From Paenibacillus oryzisoli (lineage in GTDB: Bacteria > Bacillota > Bacilli > Paenibacillales > NBRC-103111), in contig NZ_LYPB01000086.1 in the NCBI RefSeq assembly GCF_001653565.1, positions 25,246 through 79,755 on the forward strand: a DNA stretch of 54,510 nucleotides, in the 5' to 3' direction. The position numbers and the translations under genes were made by a program. The notes beneath the pieces are model-generated. The model made no database searches and had not been told where the DNA came from. It saw only the letters and a list, made by a program, of their open reading frames with translations. Within the stretch, counting starts at the first letter, position 1; every line of letters starts with the position of its first letter. Below, one piece after another: positions 14,417 to 22,754 of this stretch.

Positions 14417-14587
14417 CTAGTCGTTCCAATTCGTTGGCTTCGTCTTTGTCGGCGTTTTCCATTTCTGATACCACTTCTTCTTCTGCTTCTGTCCCATTAG
14501 TGTTCGTAACTGCAACATCACAAGCTTGGCACGGTCTTCATCGGCATACTTGTCGCGTAGATTCTCAAATACAGGCTGATCTTTCAT
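14417..14587 (-). CDS. Small basic hypothetical protein
   Basis: A 56-residue frame on the minus strand, convergent with the membrane protein gene. The start ATG (complement of 14585-14587) has AGAAGG about 6 bases upstream. The peptide begins MKDQPVFENLRDKYADEDRA, then a helical LVMLQLRTLM segment, and ends in a Lys/Trp-rich tail (QKKKWYQKWKTP, NWND). The organised helix plus basic tail and the ribosome binding site argue for a real gene. Function unknown; an RNA or membrane-surface binder is possible but unproven. Confidence 0.6.
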   Translation of the reverse strand: MKDQPVFENLRDKYADEDRAKLVMLQLRTLMGQKQKKKWYQKWKTPTKTKPTNWND

Positions 14588-14756
14588 GGCTAACCTTCTT
14601 TTCTGACTGCAGAGTGAATGTAAAATACAGGGAATGTATGTTCTTGTTTTTGATTATAGCATAAAATGGAAGAGAGAATCAATCCTAGCAGAAGGAGAGC
14701 GTGTTGTAAATGTGGAATGTACATAGCAGTCAAACAAATTCTTAACGAGGTGAACA

Positions 14757-15506
14757 ATGAAAAGGTTTATTCTATCTTTACTAGTGCTCTCTGTCCCAAT
14801 TGGTGTAGCGGGAGCTGCTACATTAAATGGGGATTATGAAGGTAATCCTATTGTACAAGTAACATCCGATGGACAAAGTTTAAAAGTCGATGAATTACCA
14901 GCGATGATTTATAAAGATCACACGGTTGTGCCTTTGTCGATGTTACGACAACTTGGAGTTCTCGTGACGTGGAATCCTGCTACATATAGTGTAAACGTGA
15001 CAATGCCCCAATCCGCATCAGCGAACCCATTAAACCCTGCCAAACAAGAGTCCGAGAACTTGATGAGTGTCTATCAATGGCTGAAAGATACGGATACAGC
15101 TATACTAACTTTCACACAACAACTTCAGCTTTATGCTAGTTTAACGAATGGTAGTGAATTTGTGAGTCAATTAAATATGGATTTTGAAGACTTAATGAAA
15201 CAATATAATGAATCCATCCAAATGGCACTAAAGCTTTTGGGAACCGTGAGTCATTCCGATGATCTTAAATCCCTCATTAAGAGTGAAGGCGATGCTTACA
15301 CCAATGTTCAACAAACAAAGAACTTGTTAGTGTTTAAACTTACTGGAAATAGTATACCCGAATTTGAGAAGCAATTTGGCATCAGCTTGTTAAACGCTAC
15401 GCGATCGGCACAAAAAAACTTGAACAACACGAATGCCATCATTCATGAACTGCAACGCAAGAATAACGAGCTTTTGCAAGTTAAATCTACGAATACAAGT
15501 ACCTAG
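14757..15506 (+). CDS. Secreted copper amine oxidase N-terminal-domain protein
   Basis: A 249-residue exported protein. A signal peptide (MKRFILSLLVLSVPIGVAG, cleavage near AGA-A) precedes one copper-amine-oxidase N-terminal-like domain (KVDELPAMIYKDHTVVPLSM then LGVLVTWNPATYSVNV), a common non-catalytic wall-associated module in Paenibacillus. The remaining 150 residues are helical, Gln/Asn/Lys-rich and could form a coiled coil. The next gene, 21 bases on, has the same module twice, so the two form a surface-protein pair. The role of the module is not established. Confidence 0.8.
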   Translation: MKRFILSLLVLSVPIGVAGAATLNGDYEGNPIVQVTSDGQSLKVDELPAMIYKDHTVVPLSMLRQLGVLVTWNPATYSVNVTMPQSASANPLNPAKQESENLMSVYQWLKDTDTAILTFTQQLQLYASLTNGSEFVSQLNMDFEDLMKQYNESIQMALKLLGTVSHSDDLKSLIKSEGDAYTNVQQTKNLLVFKLTGNSIPEFEKQFGISLLNATRSAQKNLNNTNAIIHELQRKNNELLQVKSTNTST

Positions 15507-15527
15507 GCTATAGGGGGATAAGATGTG

Positions 15528-17010
15528 TTGTATCGGATGTGTGTGATATTCGTTTTATTTGCAGCAATGTTGCTTAACAGTAGCTATACCCCTAGAAGTT
15601 ATGCCAATGATGGGGGGGGGCTCGGTCAGAGCACAGATTCAATTGAGGATTAACGATGCTGCAGCCACAGTAAATGGGCAGAAAACGACGCTTTCAACAC
15701 CGCCTGTACTGCTTAATAATACGACAATGGTTCCTCTCCGTTTTATTGCAGATGCCTTGAAGGCAGATTTAAAATGGAATACTGAGGACCAGTCCATCAC
15801 TCTCAAGTTTGAGGGGCATTCGATAAGACTGTCTATTAATAACAGAATTGTCCGTATCGATAATCAAAGTAAGACGTTAGACCAGCCAGCAGTCATAGTG
15901 AATAGTACTACGCTAGTGCCGCTGCGATTTATTGCAGAAAGCTTGAATCAGATAGTTGCTTACAATGAAGACACGAAATCCATTACGATTACAACGCCTC
16001 ATCCGAGAGCAACGGAGATTCGCATCGACAACTTAATGACGGCTTCGAATATGGGTTTTACCTATAATTTTTTTATCGAACGCCCGAATGTGAACGTGAT
16101 TAGTATGGCCTCAGATCAACACAATCTGATCTATATCTTAGAGCAAAATGCAGCTACCGAGATGAGTTTTATCCTTCGTGTCTATAATGAAGTAACAGGC
16201 GAAATGAAAGTGATGTACAGCGGCTTCGATCAGAGTTTTAATTTTGACTACACGGATCCGAAGTTTGGGGAGCAGCATTTTAACGCCAGTGTGCTCTCGC
16301 CGCGCAAACTTGTCTATGATTCGAAATTGGATAAGCTTTATTTAATGGCTACCAGTAATTTTTCATCCGAAACCAACGTATCCACTGTCATTTATGAGAT
16401 TGCACCAAGTGTTCGAATGATGACCTATGCAATCGGGAAAACGACGTATCACCCGGGCAACTTTATGGGGACGCCAGACGGCAAACGCTTCTACTTCAGT
16501 GATATTCTTCATGATCACATCTATGCTGGTGAATCTGGTCAGCAAGCAAATATATTCCTGTCGTATACCCCTGATAAAGAAAATGTCAAACTGGCAGCTG
16601 TTGAAAATGATGGGAAACTGTTTGTTCTAGATGTATCCAAGCAATCTATTTATGAACTGCAGCAATCAGGAAATTTGAGGTTCGTAGCTCCCCTAGACAT
16701 AAAGGAAGAAATTTTGAGAATACATGAGAACAACGGGACTTTCTATGTCGAAGGGCAACGACAGATTTGGGAAGTCAAGACAACGGGGGAGACTCAACCA
16801 TATGTGGGGCTGAAAGATATTGCTGCTTATAACAACGGTCTCTATCTGCCCAAAACCAATACGTACGACGCCAGTGTTTTTGCCAATATGGGGGCTTCGT
16901 ATGGAGGGATGTTATCCTTAAACGTTTTTGCGATTAATCAACATGGTAATGTCGTGTTGTATGATGGAGCGTACCATTTGTTGAGGAGGATTAATGTTTA
17001 TAGGCAATAG
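15528..17010 (+). CDS. Copper amine oxidase N-domain/beta-propeller surface protein, frame-interrupted at a poly-G run
   Basis: The main frame (open from about 15559 to 17010) encodes two tandem copper-amine-oxidase N-domains (VNGQKTTLSTPPVLL...VPLRFIADALKA and TLDQPAVIVNSTTLVPLRFI) followed by a 330-residue repetitive beta-propeller-like region. It has no start or signal peptide of its own. One frame over, a TTG at 15528 behind GGGGGA opens MYRMCVIFVLFAAMLLNSS and TPRSYANDGGG, a perfect secretion signal, which runs into a run of nine G at 15612-15620. With eight G the signal fuses in frame to SVRAQIQLRINDAAATVNGQ. So the gene as given is off; it may be phase-variable, mutated, or a sequencing error. 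Confidence 0.7.
15612..15620 (+). repeat. Homopolymeric run of nine G inside a gene
   Basis: Nine consecutive G lie exactly at the junction between a signal peptide in one frame and the mature surface protein in another. Such runs slip readily, so the copy number may switch the gene on and off. It can equally reflect a base-call error. Confidence 0.85.
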
Positions 17011-17030
17011 GGGTTAATGAATTGCAAGAG

Positions 17031-17057
17031 GCCTATTCCTTTCGGGATAGGCTTTTT
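17031..17057 (+). terminator. Intrinsic terminator
   Basis: GCCTATTCC at 17031-17039 pairs with GGGATAGGC at 17044-17052 around a TTTC loop, followed by five T. It ends the copper-amine-oxidase-domain operon. Confidence 0.8.
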
Positions 17058-17086
17058 AAAACTGTGATTTTCATATTAGATATATG

Positions 17087-18325
17087 CTAACTTAATTGAC
17101 CTTTTTTTCCTTGTGCGCCTAAATATCGGAGCATTTCGGTGCGCGTAAAACCATACTTGATAACAAGTGTATTAATGTGGACGACTTGATCGTCTAGATT
17201 TTGCTCACTATTAAACTCCGTATCTAACGTTTTTTGAAGATCTTCTGGAAACTGTGTATTCGCAGTAGCGCCTTGAGAAACAAAAGTCTTATTGATGGTT
17301 GCAGGTGTTTCTTTTGGTTTTACTTTATCAGGTGTTTCATCATGTGCTGGATTTAGCAATTGTTGCTGGTAGCGTTGTTCGGTAATTCCTTCTTCTAATG
17401 TTGGCGGATACACCTGTTTTGAAAGGCTAGGATGTAAAATAACAGTGATATCATTTTTTTCGATAACATTTTTTCCTAACTCCTGCAGACAGGCTCCCCA
17501 ATGGATATGAGCTTCAGAGGGGATTTTAGTAATATTCTTCAGCTTCGTTAAAGCATTCACTTGAATTACATGATCTTGAGGGTCAATCCACTCATTTTTG
17601 TCGGCATCCAGCTTTAATTCGGGTATGTAGTCTCCAGGCTGTATCACCTTAGGAAACTCAGATTCACTAGCATTTTCCCATAAAGCTTTTGTAAAAGACT
17701 CGCAAACCCCGCCAAACTTCTTTTTCAATAAAGCAAAATCGGAATTTGTAATTTCTCGGATACTGCCTGGTGGAAGTGGTCCCTTATCACGAAGCCACTT
17801 AGAAACCTCTCTATTTAAAGTTGAACCATATGGACCGTATAATGTAATTGTTAAATTAGGATTTAATTCACTTTTGCTTAAGTTACTGTAACCATGTCCG
17901 TGTATTACCTTTGAGAGAGGATCAAAAGTGCTTATTTGAGATTTGATTTCTTTCATTAATTTTATTGCTTCATGCTCATTTGGATTAGTGGCCGTTTTTC
18001 CGCCATTTTCAAAATATTCATTAGTTCCTTCGTTGTACCTGTGGAAATAGACATCATCAAAATACATATGATCATGAAGTGGATCCTTGACCCATTTACC
18101 TTGTATAACATTCTGTGGGGACGCTTGAATAGATACGCTTTTCTGATTAGTTTGTGATTGTGAAGTGAGCATGCGGCCAACTCTCTGATTGCCTATGCTT
18201 CTTTGGAGTTGCATGACTTGGCTATAAAGTGATGAATGCGGTGTAGTCAAGTTAGCTTCAGATTGTTTGGGATTAGATGTCTGCTTACGTGATGTATGGT
18301 TGGATACATGTTTAATAAACATCAT
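17087..18325 (-). CDS. Putative toxin/effector-like protein with LQRSIGNQ motif
   Basis: A 412-residue protein if started at the ATG pair at 18325, which has AGGAGG 6 bases upstream; an upstream ATG at 18382 lacks one. After a basic Ser/Thr-rich N-terminus (about residues 1-35) comes QVMQLQRSIGNQRVGRML, a motif typical of the N-terminal part of proteins linked to extracellular contractile injection systems and DUF4157-type toxins. The middle and C-terminal region has conserved-looking elements FGGVCESFTKALW and HIHWGACLQELG, suggesting a Cys/His enzyme domain, and a Lys/Glu/Gln-rich tail. I do not recognise the catalytic family. No signal peptide, no injection-system genes in the window. Monocistronic on the minus strand. 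Confidence 0.5.
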   Translation of the reverse strand: MMFIKHVSNHTSRKQTSNPKQSEANLTTPHSSLYSQVMQLQRSIGNQRVGRMLTSQSQTNQKSVSIQASPQNVIQGKWVKDPLHDHMYFDDVYFHRYNEGTNEYFENGGKTATNPNEHEAIKLMKEIKSQISTFDPLSKVIHGHGYSNLSKSELNPNLTITLYGPYGSTLNREVSKWLRDKGPLPPGSIREITNSDFALLKKKFGGVCESFTKALWENASESEFPKVIQPGDYIPELKLDADKNEWIDPQDHVIQVNALTKLKNITKIPSEAHIHWGACLQELGKNVIEKNDITVILHPSLSKQVYPPTLEEGITEQRYQQQLLNPAHDETPDKVKPKETPATINKTFVSQGATANTQFPEDLQKTLDTEFNSEQNLDDQVVHINTLVIKYGFTRTEMLRYLGAQGKKGQLS

Positions 18326-18808
18326 AAATTTCCTCCTATTTCTCAACGAAAGGGGTAATTTCCTGAATTTAACATTCTCCATAATTTGGTAATTTCCTTT
18401 ATTTGTTAAGAAGTATAATTTCCGTGATCGTGGTGACTAGGAAAAGGAGACTTGATAAGAGAAACCGTCAATTGTGCACCGTTCCATGCGAGGTGTCGTA
18501 CAGTTGGCATATCTTAGACGAGGGGTAAAGCGGGTTGATACACTCGTATTTAATGAAGTCATGGTAACGATTACAAACGAACAGTTAAAATCTTCATCTA
18601 AGTATGCTACAATGTCGGTAGTAGAGTAAAATAAACGGCCGATTGAGATTGCAAAAGACGAAAAATACAGGAACTCACCTTCCCGTACTTATTTGTTGCT
18701 CTTAAACCCTGTGTAACTCAAATTTAATTGAAAATGTTTTTTAATGCTGTTCAGATATAAAAAAATGAAGAATCTTAATTAACATTGAGGGGTTAATGGG
18801 TGATATGA
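18326..18808. other. Intergenic region, no clear gene
   Basis: Holds the upstream region of the minus-strand toxin-like gene and of the small gene at 18809. A 22-codon frame behind AAAGGAG near 18453 ends quickly and is not recognisable. Nothing else supported. Confidence 0.4.
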
Positions 18809-19000
18809 GTGGCGGATAAAGTTGTCTTAAAAGAAGCTTTGACTAAGCAACCATTTGGAATTATTGGCTATGAAATATTGAATGAAGATCAGATATTCGT
18901 TGAATATGCTAATAAGTATGGATTTAGGGTGGCGGTTCGTGATTTAAAGATTGCTCGGTCGGAATGGGATAGATTAATCAAGCTCATGAGAAGTAGATGA
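18809..19000 (+). CDS. Small hypothetical protein
   Basis: A 63-residue mixed-charge protein starting at GTG 18809 with GGGTGAT just upstream. The peptide has a compact alpha/beta character (FGIIGYEILNEDQIFVEYAN, then FRVAVRDLKIARSEWDRL). No family recognised. A terminator follows at 19132. Surrounded by decayed sequence, but this frame is intact. Confidence 0.5.
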   Translation: MADKVVLKEALTKQPFGIIGYEILNEDQIFVEYANKYGFRVAVRDLKIARSEWDRLIKLMRSR

Positions 19001-19731
19001 AGCAAATGAGCAAGAGTGTCAGGGGTTCCGTTAGTTTTTCTTAAGATCCAAATTTGAATTTAATGTTCGAATCCTCAAGCGAGTAAGTTCATAACTGTAT
19101 CTTGAGATATTAATTAGTAGAGAATTTTATTAGGATTCCTTGAACTTGTAGGAGTCCTTTTTTATGTTGCCTTGGTGATTTTAATGTAAAACGTCTGGGC
19201 TGCGCACCTGAAGTACGTCTTAGAGTACACAATTAGATATGCAAGACAGAAGGGCTCCATATGGTGGGGGAGAGGTACTTAGACTGTTTAATCGCAGATT
19301 GGCATTCTTGGCTTGGTGTAGAGAATGGAGCCGAATAAAAAGGAGGGAACGAACATGAAATGGAAGCAAGAGCTATTGTGGGTTAAAAGAGGTGATCCAA
19401 TTGTTATGCCAGTTTTGTGGTGCTTTGGATGAAAATGAGTTGCTAGAGCGTGGAGAGCCAAAGTTAATTGAAATATACAATCAGACAAAGGTTAAGTAAA
19501 ATCATTGCAATACCAAAAACTATACCAGCTCATCCTCCTATTCTGACTGAACGAGGAGAATGCACACCTTGTATTCGCATTTTTATAATTTGAAGTATGC
19601 TTAGCATAATCACAAACAAGCCAAAGTAAATTTCATTGAAAATAGAAAGAACCCCTGGCTCCTAGCAAGACTATGGAGTTGGAACGTATGTTCTTGTAGC
19701 TTATATTAACACACCGCGTGGGTGTGAGGGA
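19001..19731. other. Low-density region with decayed fragments
   Basis: No intact gene. Two fragments look coding. On the plus strand about 19400-19497 a frame with LLCQFCGALDENELLERGEP looks like the tail of a small CxxC protein cut from its start by a frame change behind a strong AAAGGAGGG at about 19339. On the minus strand about 19655-19464 a hydrophobic frame (LFVIMLSILQIIKM, then GIVFGIAMILL) is interrupted by TGA. Both are low confidence. Confidence 0.35.
19132..19163 (+). terminator. Intrinsic terminator
   Basis: AGGATTCCT at 19132-19140 pairs with AGGAGTCCT at 19150-19158 and six T follow. It ends the 63-residue gene. Confidence 0.7.
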
Positions 19732-19899
19732 ATGGGAAACAAAGATTATCTAATGAGTACAAACGAACGGCGGCCATGTTGAGAAAAACTTTCTGAAGAT
19801 AAAACTAGAAAGATCAAAGACATGGAGCAGCTTGTTCATAATAAAAGTTTCTCTCATTGCATGGACGAAACAAATATACTCGGAGATTGTTTTTTCTAA
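19732..19899 (+). pseudogene. Decayed small ORF with one in-frame TGA
   Basis: One open frame from ATG 19732 (MGNKDYLMSTNERRPC) reaches TGA at 19780, then continues as EKLSEDKTRKIKDMEQLVHN to TAA at 19897. Coding character is continuous across the stop, so a nonsense mutation in a gene of about 55 residues is likely. Codons upstream of the ATG (YVLVAYINTPRGCEG) also read as protein, so the original gene may have been longer. Family unknown. Confidence 0.35.
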
Positions 19900-19911
19900 C
19901 GACGAGAATAA

Positions 19912-19948
19912 ATAGTTAAAAACCCACCTAAAAATAAAAGGTGGGTTT
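19912..19948 (-). terminator. Intrinsic terminator for the 78-residue gene
   Basis: AAACCCACCT at 19920-19929 pairs with AGGTGGGTTT at 19939-19948. Read on the minus strand the stem is followed by TTTTTAAC, so it terminates the minus-strand gene ending at 20036. Confidence 0.75.
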
Positions 19949-20035
19949 AACTTTGTAAGTGTAATTAGTTTTTATCATGCAGATGTATCCAGGCTTAATA
20001 ATCGGGAATGCACGGGGAAACAGTCTATTTTTTTG

Positions 20036-20272
20036 TTATTTCATGAAATTACCTGAAAACTGCTTCACAACCTCTTGTATTTCTCCTAATTTTTCTGGTT
20101 TCAGTAAACTAATCATTTTAGGTACGAATTGCATAATGTCTTCTTGTGAAAAGGTGCCCTCTTCTTGTTTTTTGAAGTTAAGCAAAAGAATTTCTTTTGC
20201 CTCTTCCTCTTTACCTTCTTGAACCCTATCCAAAATAAATCCTAAAAACTTTTCTTGACCTGCCTTGTCCAT
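20036..20272 (-). CDS. Small acidic helical hypothetical protein
   Basis: A 78-residue protein, start supported by TAGGAGG 8 bases upstream. It is entirely helical in character (KFLGFILDRVQEGKEEEAKE, then QFVPKMISLLKPEKLGEIQE) with no membrane segment. I do not recognise the family, but the ribosome binding site and dedicated terminator argue for a real, expressed single gene in an otherwise decayed region. Confidence 0.65.
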   Translation of the reverse strand: MDKAGQEKFLGFILDRVQEGKEEEAKEILLLNFKKQEEGTFSQEDIMQFVPKMISLLKPEKLGEIQEVVKQFSGNFMK

Positions 20273-20664
20273 GGTGAATACCTCCTAGATTAAAGGTGAG
20301 AACCACCTTTCAATATCGAAGTTAGTATAACATCTTTTAGGATTACGTCAAAAACTTCGTGACCACCAAAGGCATTTTGACCGAATACCAAGGAGCAAGA
20401 TTTAATGCCATATTATTTTTATAGAGATGTTGGTTCTCTTTTTTGTAGTAAGCAAGCCACAATATTATTGAGGATGCATTTCAAATAATGTTAGTCTTTA
20501 TCCCAAATCCGATATTACTCAAGGAGGTACTAATTTGAGAATCGAAACTATTAACGTCCTCCTCAGGCCCCGGACACTCCCGGTGAGATCATGTATGCCG
20601 TGGTTAAGGTTATACGAACGTATGATCTTGCGGCTATTCTAACGGATGTTGGGAGTGTTCGCAA
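20273..20664. other. Region with short degraded frames only
   Basis: Contains the promoter region of the minus-strand 78-residue gene. A fragment after CAAGGAGG near 20521 starts TTGAGAATCGAAACT and breaks up; it overlaps a stretch reading as EIMYAVVKVIRTYDLAAILT, which may be a relic of a coding gene. Nothing can be named. Confidence 0.3.
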
Positions 20665-20892
20665 ATGAAGGATAACAATACGAACAAAGAAAATGAAGAG
20701 TTTTTGCTTAAGCACGAGCTCGCGTAAATCGAAGGTATACTGGAAACCAAGTCAAAGTATCGTAAAATCATTCAAGACGGTATTGATCGCTGAGTAAAAG
20801 ACTTTCAGGATGGACGTATTGAGATCAAGCCAGTTGAGGATTTGATGAAGTTGATTGAGATTGATTTGGAGTTACAAAAGGATGAATTATAG
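20665..20892 (+). pseudogene. Decayed helical protein gene with two in-frame stops
   Basis: A single 76-codon frame from ATG 20665 to TAG 20890 is interrupted by TAA at codon 21 and TGA at codon 43. The segments (NTNKENEEFLLKHELA, then IEGILETKSKYRKIIQDGID, then DFQDGRIEIKPVEDLMKLIE) are continuous, helical and charge-balanced. It was probably a small phage- or island-encoded protein; the downstream region contains terminase-like remnants. Confidence 0.45.
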
Positions 20893-20964
20893 AGGACTTT
20901 TAATAATTGAGAAGAATAGTAATATTTGTAAGTGCGAGTTTGTTGAGAAAGGTGGGTTGAGTAA

Positions 20965-21240
20965 ATGAATATTGTTGTCATTATGTTTATTGCGTTTGCT
21001 GTTTTCTGTGTGATTGGTGTGTTTAACAAAGGTAATAAGGGGCGCCACGACCAAAATGACAGCTCCACTTTTTTTGTGAATAACTCGTCGTCGGATAATT
21101 CGAGTCAAGATATCAACCATCATCACAACAATCATTACAACAATCATCATAGTCATAGTCATAGTCATCAAGACCACCATCATCATGATTCTTCAAGTGG
21201 AGGAGGAAGTGATAGCGGTGGTGGTGGCAGTAGTGATTAA
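20965..21240 (+). CDS. Small membrane-anchored His/Ser/Gly-rich protein
   Basis: A 91-residue protein with one N-terminal helix (VVIMFIAFAVFCVIGVF), a short basic stretch, then a low-complexity tail: Asn/Ser, about 20 His in HNNH and HSHSHSH clusters, ending in a Gly/Ser run. AAAGGTGG precedes the ATG. The His cluster could bind zinc, nickel or copper at the membrane surface. The composition is simple, so function cannot be inferred further. It is followed directly by a strong terminator, which supports a real gene. Confidence 0.55.
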   Translation: MNIVVIMFIAFAVFCVIGVFNKGNKGRHDQNDSSTFFVNNSSSDNSSQDINHHHNNHYNNHHSHSHSHQDHHHHDSSSGGGSDSGGGGSSD

Positions 21241-21242
21241 TT

Positions 21243-21269
21243 AAGAGAGTCAATTTGACTCTCTTTTTT
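21243..21269 (+). terminator. Intrinsic terminator
   Basis: AAGAGAGTC and GACTCTCTT form a near-perfect palindrome around AATTT, followed by a T run. It ends the His-rich gene. Confidence 0.8.
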
Positions 21270-21306
21270 CTAGCAAATCTGGTATTTCAGAGGTGGGTGA
21301 TATGAA

Positions 21307-21513
21307 ATGCCAAGAGAGCGCAGCCCCGACAGAAATAAAGCAAAACAAAGTTGGCTCGTAAATACCGGCAAACTGAAACTCAAGGATCTTGTTACTGAGC
21401 TCGGCCTTGTTGAAACCAGATATGGAAATGGAAAAGCCAAGATAAATGGGAAGCATCGTAGTAAGGGACGTTATAGGTATTCCTATCTACTTCGACAGTC
21501 CCGATGTGTTTGA
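21307..21513 (+). pseudogene. Phage terminase small-subunit N-terminal remnant
   Basis: MPRERSPDRNKAKQSWL followed by KLKLKDLVTELGL is the characteristic start of PBSX/YqaS-type phage terminase small subunits with their helix-turn-helix. Near 21412 the frame breaks: the expected continuation (NQIWKWKSQDKWEAS) is present one base over and soon meets TAG. So it is a frameshifted and truncated relic. It marks a decayed prophage in this region. Confidence 0.65.
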
Positions 21514-21662
21514 ATGCGCGGAGCAATTAGTCTCAAAGCTGTTCTGCGGAAACAGAGTTATGGATTGTTGCTCAATTCACAGGCGACGTAAGTCCCAAAG
21601 ACCTTTATGACTCGCCGTGGTTACTGACTATTAATGTAGAAAGTGATGGTGGCAATGAATAG
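21473..21662 (+). pseudogene. Decayed gene fragment, frameshifted
   Basis: One frame reads VIGIPIYFDSPDVFECAEQL and VSKLFC; after one frame change near 21550 another reads ELWIVAQFTGDVSPKDLYDS followed by PWLLTINVESDGG to TAG at 21660. Both parts have strong coding character. Family unknown; presumably part of the same decayed island as the terminase relic. Confidence 0.35.
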
Positions 21663-21804
21663 ATTCCTTCAAACGTAATTAACTTTAGATTCGTTACTAA
21701 AACCAACAATTGTAGCAGCAGCAAGTGCTTTTATCAGCTCTTTCATTGCAGATACCTTCGAGGGGGGAAGTTTTGGGTATTCTTTTTGTGCATTAACATC
21801 ATTA

Positions 21805-22542
21805 ATGCCGACTGGATCTCGGGTACAGCTGCAGCAAAAAAGGGCGACATCTATTCTAACTGCACTTCCTACTGCTACATTTGCTTATTCAGGTAAGTTA
21901 ATAAATGGTTTACCTGTAATACTAGGTTCTGATCAGCTGCATACAACATCCGCAGATACCAATGTTACAGGTAATGATGTATATAATTCCAATCAAGTAA
22001 CCGATACAACACCACCAGCTGTACCGATGGGGCTTGTTGCAGAAAGTGGTCAGGATTCTTCTGTACCATTATCTTGGAGTGCTGTTACAACACCTGATTT
22101 AGCAAGTTATAAAATCTATATAGACGGAGTTTATGCAAACACTTTACCAGCTACACAAACAAGTTACGTAGTTCATGGATTAACTAATGGAATTCAGTAT
22201 AGCTTCCAAATTTCAGTATTCGATTTACAATCACCATCAAATGAATCTTTGAAATCAACTGAAGCAACCGCAACACCAAAAGCACCAACAGTCAATCGCG
22301 CCTTGCTAGTTGTTACGTTAGTAAACGGACTTGAAAAAGAATACGATCTCTCAATGACAGAGGTTAATGCATTTATCACTTGGTATAACGGTAGAGCGGA
22401 AGGAACAGGATCTGAAGTGTATGCTTTTAACAAAACATTCAATCTAGCTTATTTTTTGAGTCGTAAAGACTATATCGCTTTAGTAAAATTGAAACTTTCG
22501 AAGTTAGTGAATATGAGGTTACTACACCTTAACAAAGATTAA
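21805..22542 (+). CDS. FN3-domain surface protein with duplicated C-terminal module, 3'-frameshifted
   Basis: The 245-residue frame has no signal peptide and no clear start; in-frame coding extends upstream to TAA at 21676, so the 5' end seems lost. Residues about 70-160 form a fibronectin type III domain (TPPAVPMGLVAESG to ATATPKAPT). It is followed by a module of about 70 residues (RALLVVTLVNGLEKEYDLSM, then NAFITWYNGRAEGTGSEVYA) nearly identical to the end of the Kelch protein downstream. Comparison shows a one-base deletion near 22480, so the last residues are out of frame; the ancestral stop is TAA 22530. Likely a broken wall or phage-derived surface protein. Confidence 0.6.
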   Translation: MPTGSRVQLQQKRATSILTALPTATFAYSGKLINGLPVILGSDQLHTTSADTNVTGNDVYNSNQVTDTTPPAVPMGLVAESGQDSSVPLSWSAVTTPDLASYKIYIDGVYANTLPATQTSYVVHGLTNGIQYSFQISVFDLQSPSNESLKSTEATATPKAPTVNRALLVVTLVNGLEKEYDLSMTEVNAFITWYNGRAEGTGSEVYAFNKTFNLAYFLSRKDYIALVKLKLSKLVNMRLLHLNKD

Positions 22543-22600
22543 GTAATTCAATTACAAGAGTAAAATCGCCTGAGGGAGCATCCCTTGGGCTTTTTTTATT
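22310..22600 (+). repeat. Direct repeat copy 1 (C-terminal module plus terminator)
   Basis: About 290 bases covering the C-terminal module, stop and following terminator recur at 23960-24250 with high identity. This indicates a segmental duplication creating two related surface-protein genes. Confidence 0.8.
22567..22597 (+). terminator. Intrinsic terminator
   Basis: GCCTGAGGGA pairs with TCCCTTGGGC and is followed by seven T. It is duplicated after the next gene. Confidence 0.75.
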
Positions 22601-22754
22601 TATATTGAATTATTTAATAGAATCGCGTCACTCACGGAATTCTCGTTATTACTTACTCAAATTACATTATTTACCTGGAAATGTTTAGACGTATTATGTT
22701 GAATGAAGTAATATTTACCGAGTAACGTAAATTTAGTAAAAGGTGGTATTTATT

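Noticed and set aside
14434..14664. 76-codon plus-strand frame
   Set aside because: It is the antisense of the small minus-strand gene at 14417-14587, which has the better start and composition.
5050..20892. Alternative genetic code for the whole organism
   Set aside because: Many intact genes (rsmD, plsX, rimM, ylqG) end in TGA with overlapping downstream starts, so TGA is a stop here.
20887..21186. Met/Val/Ile-rich minus-strand frame
   Set aside because: Antisense of the His-rich coding sequence; low-complexity artefact.
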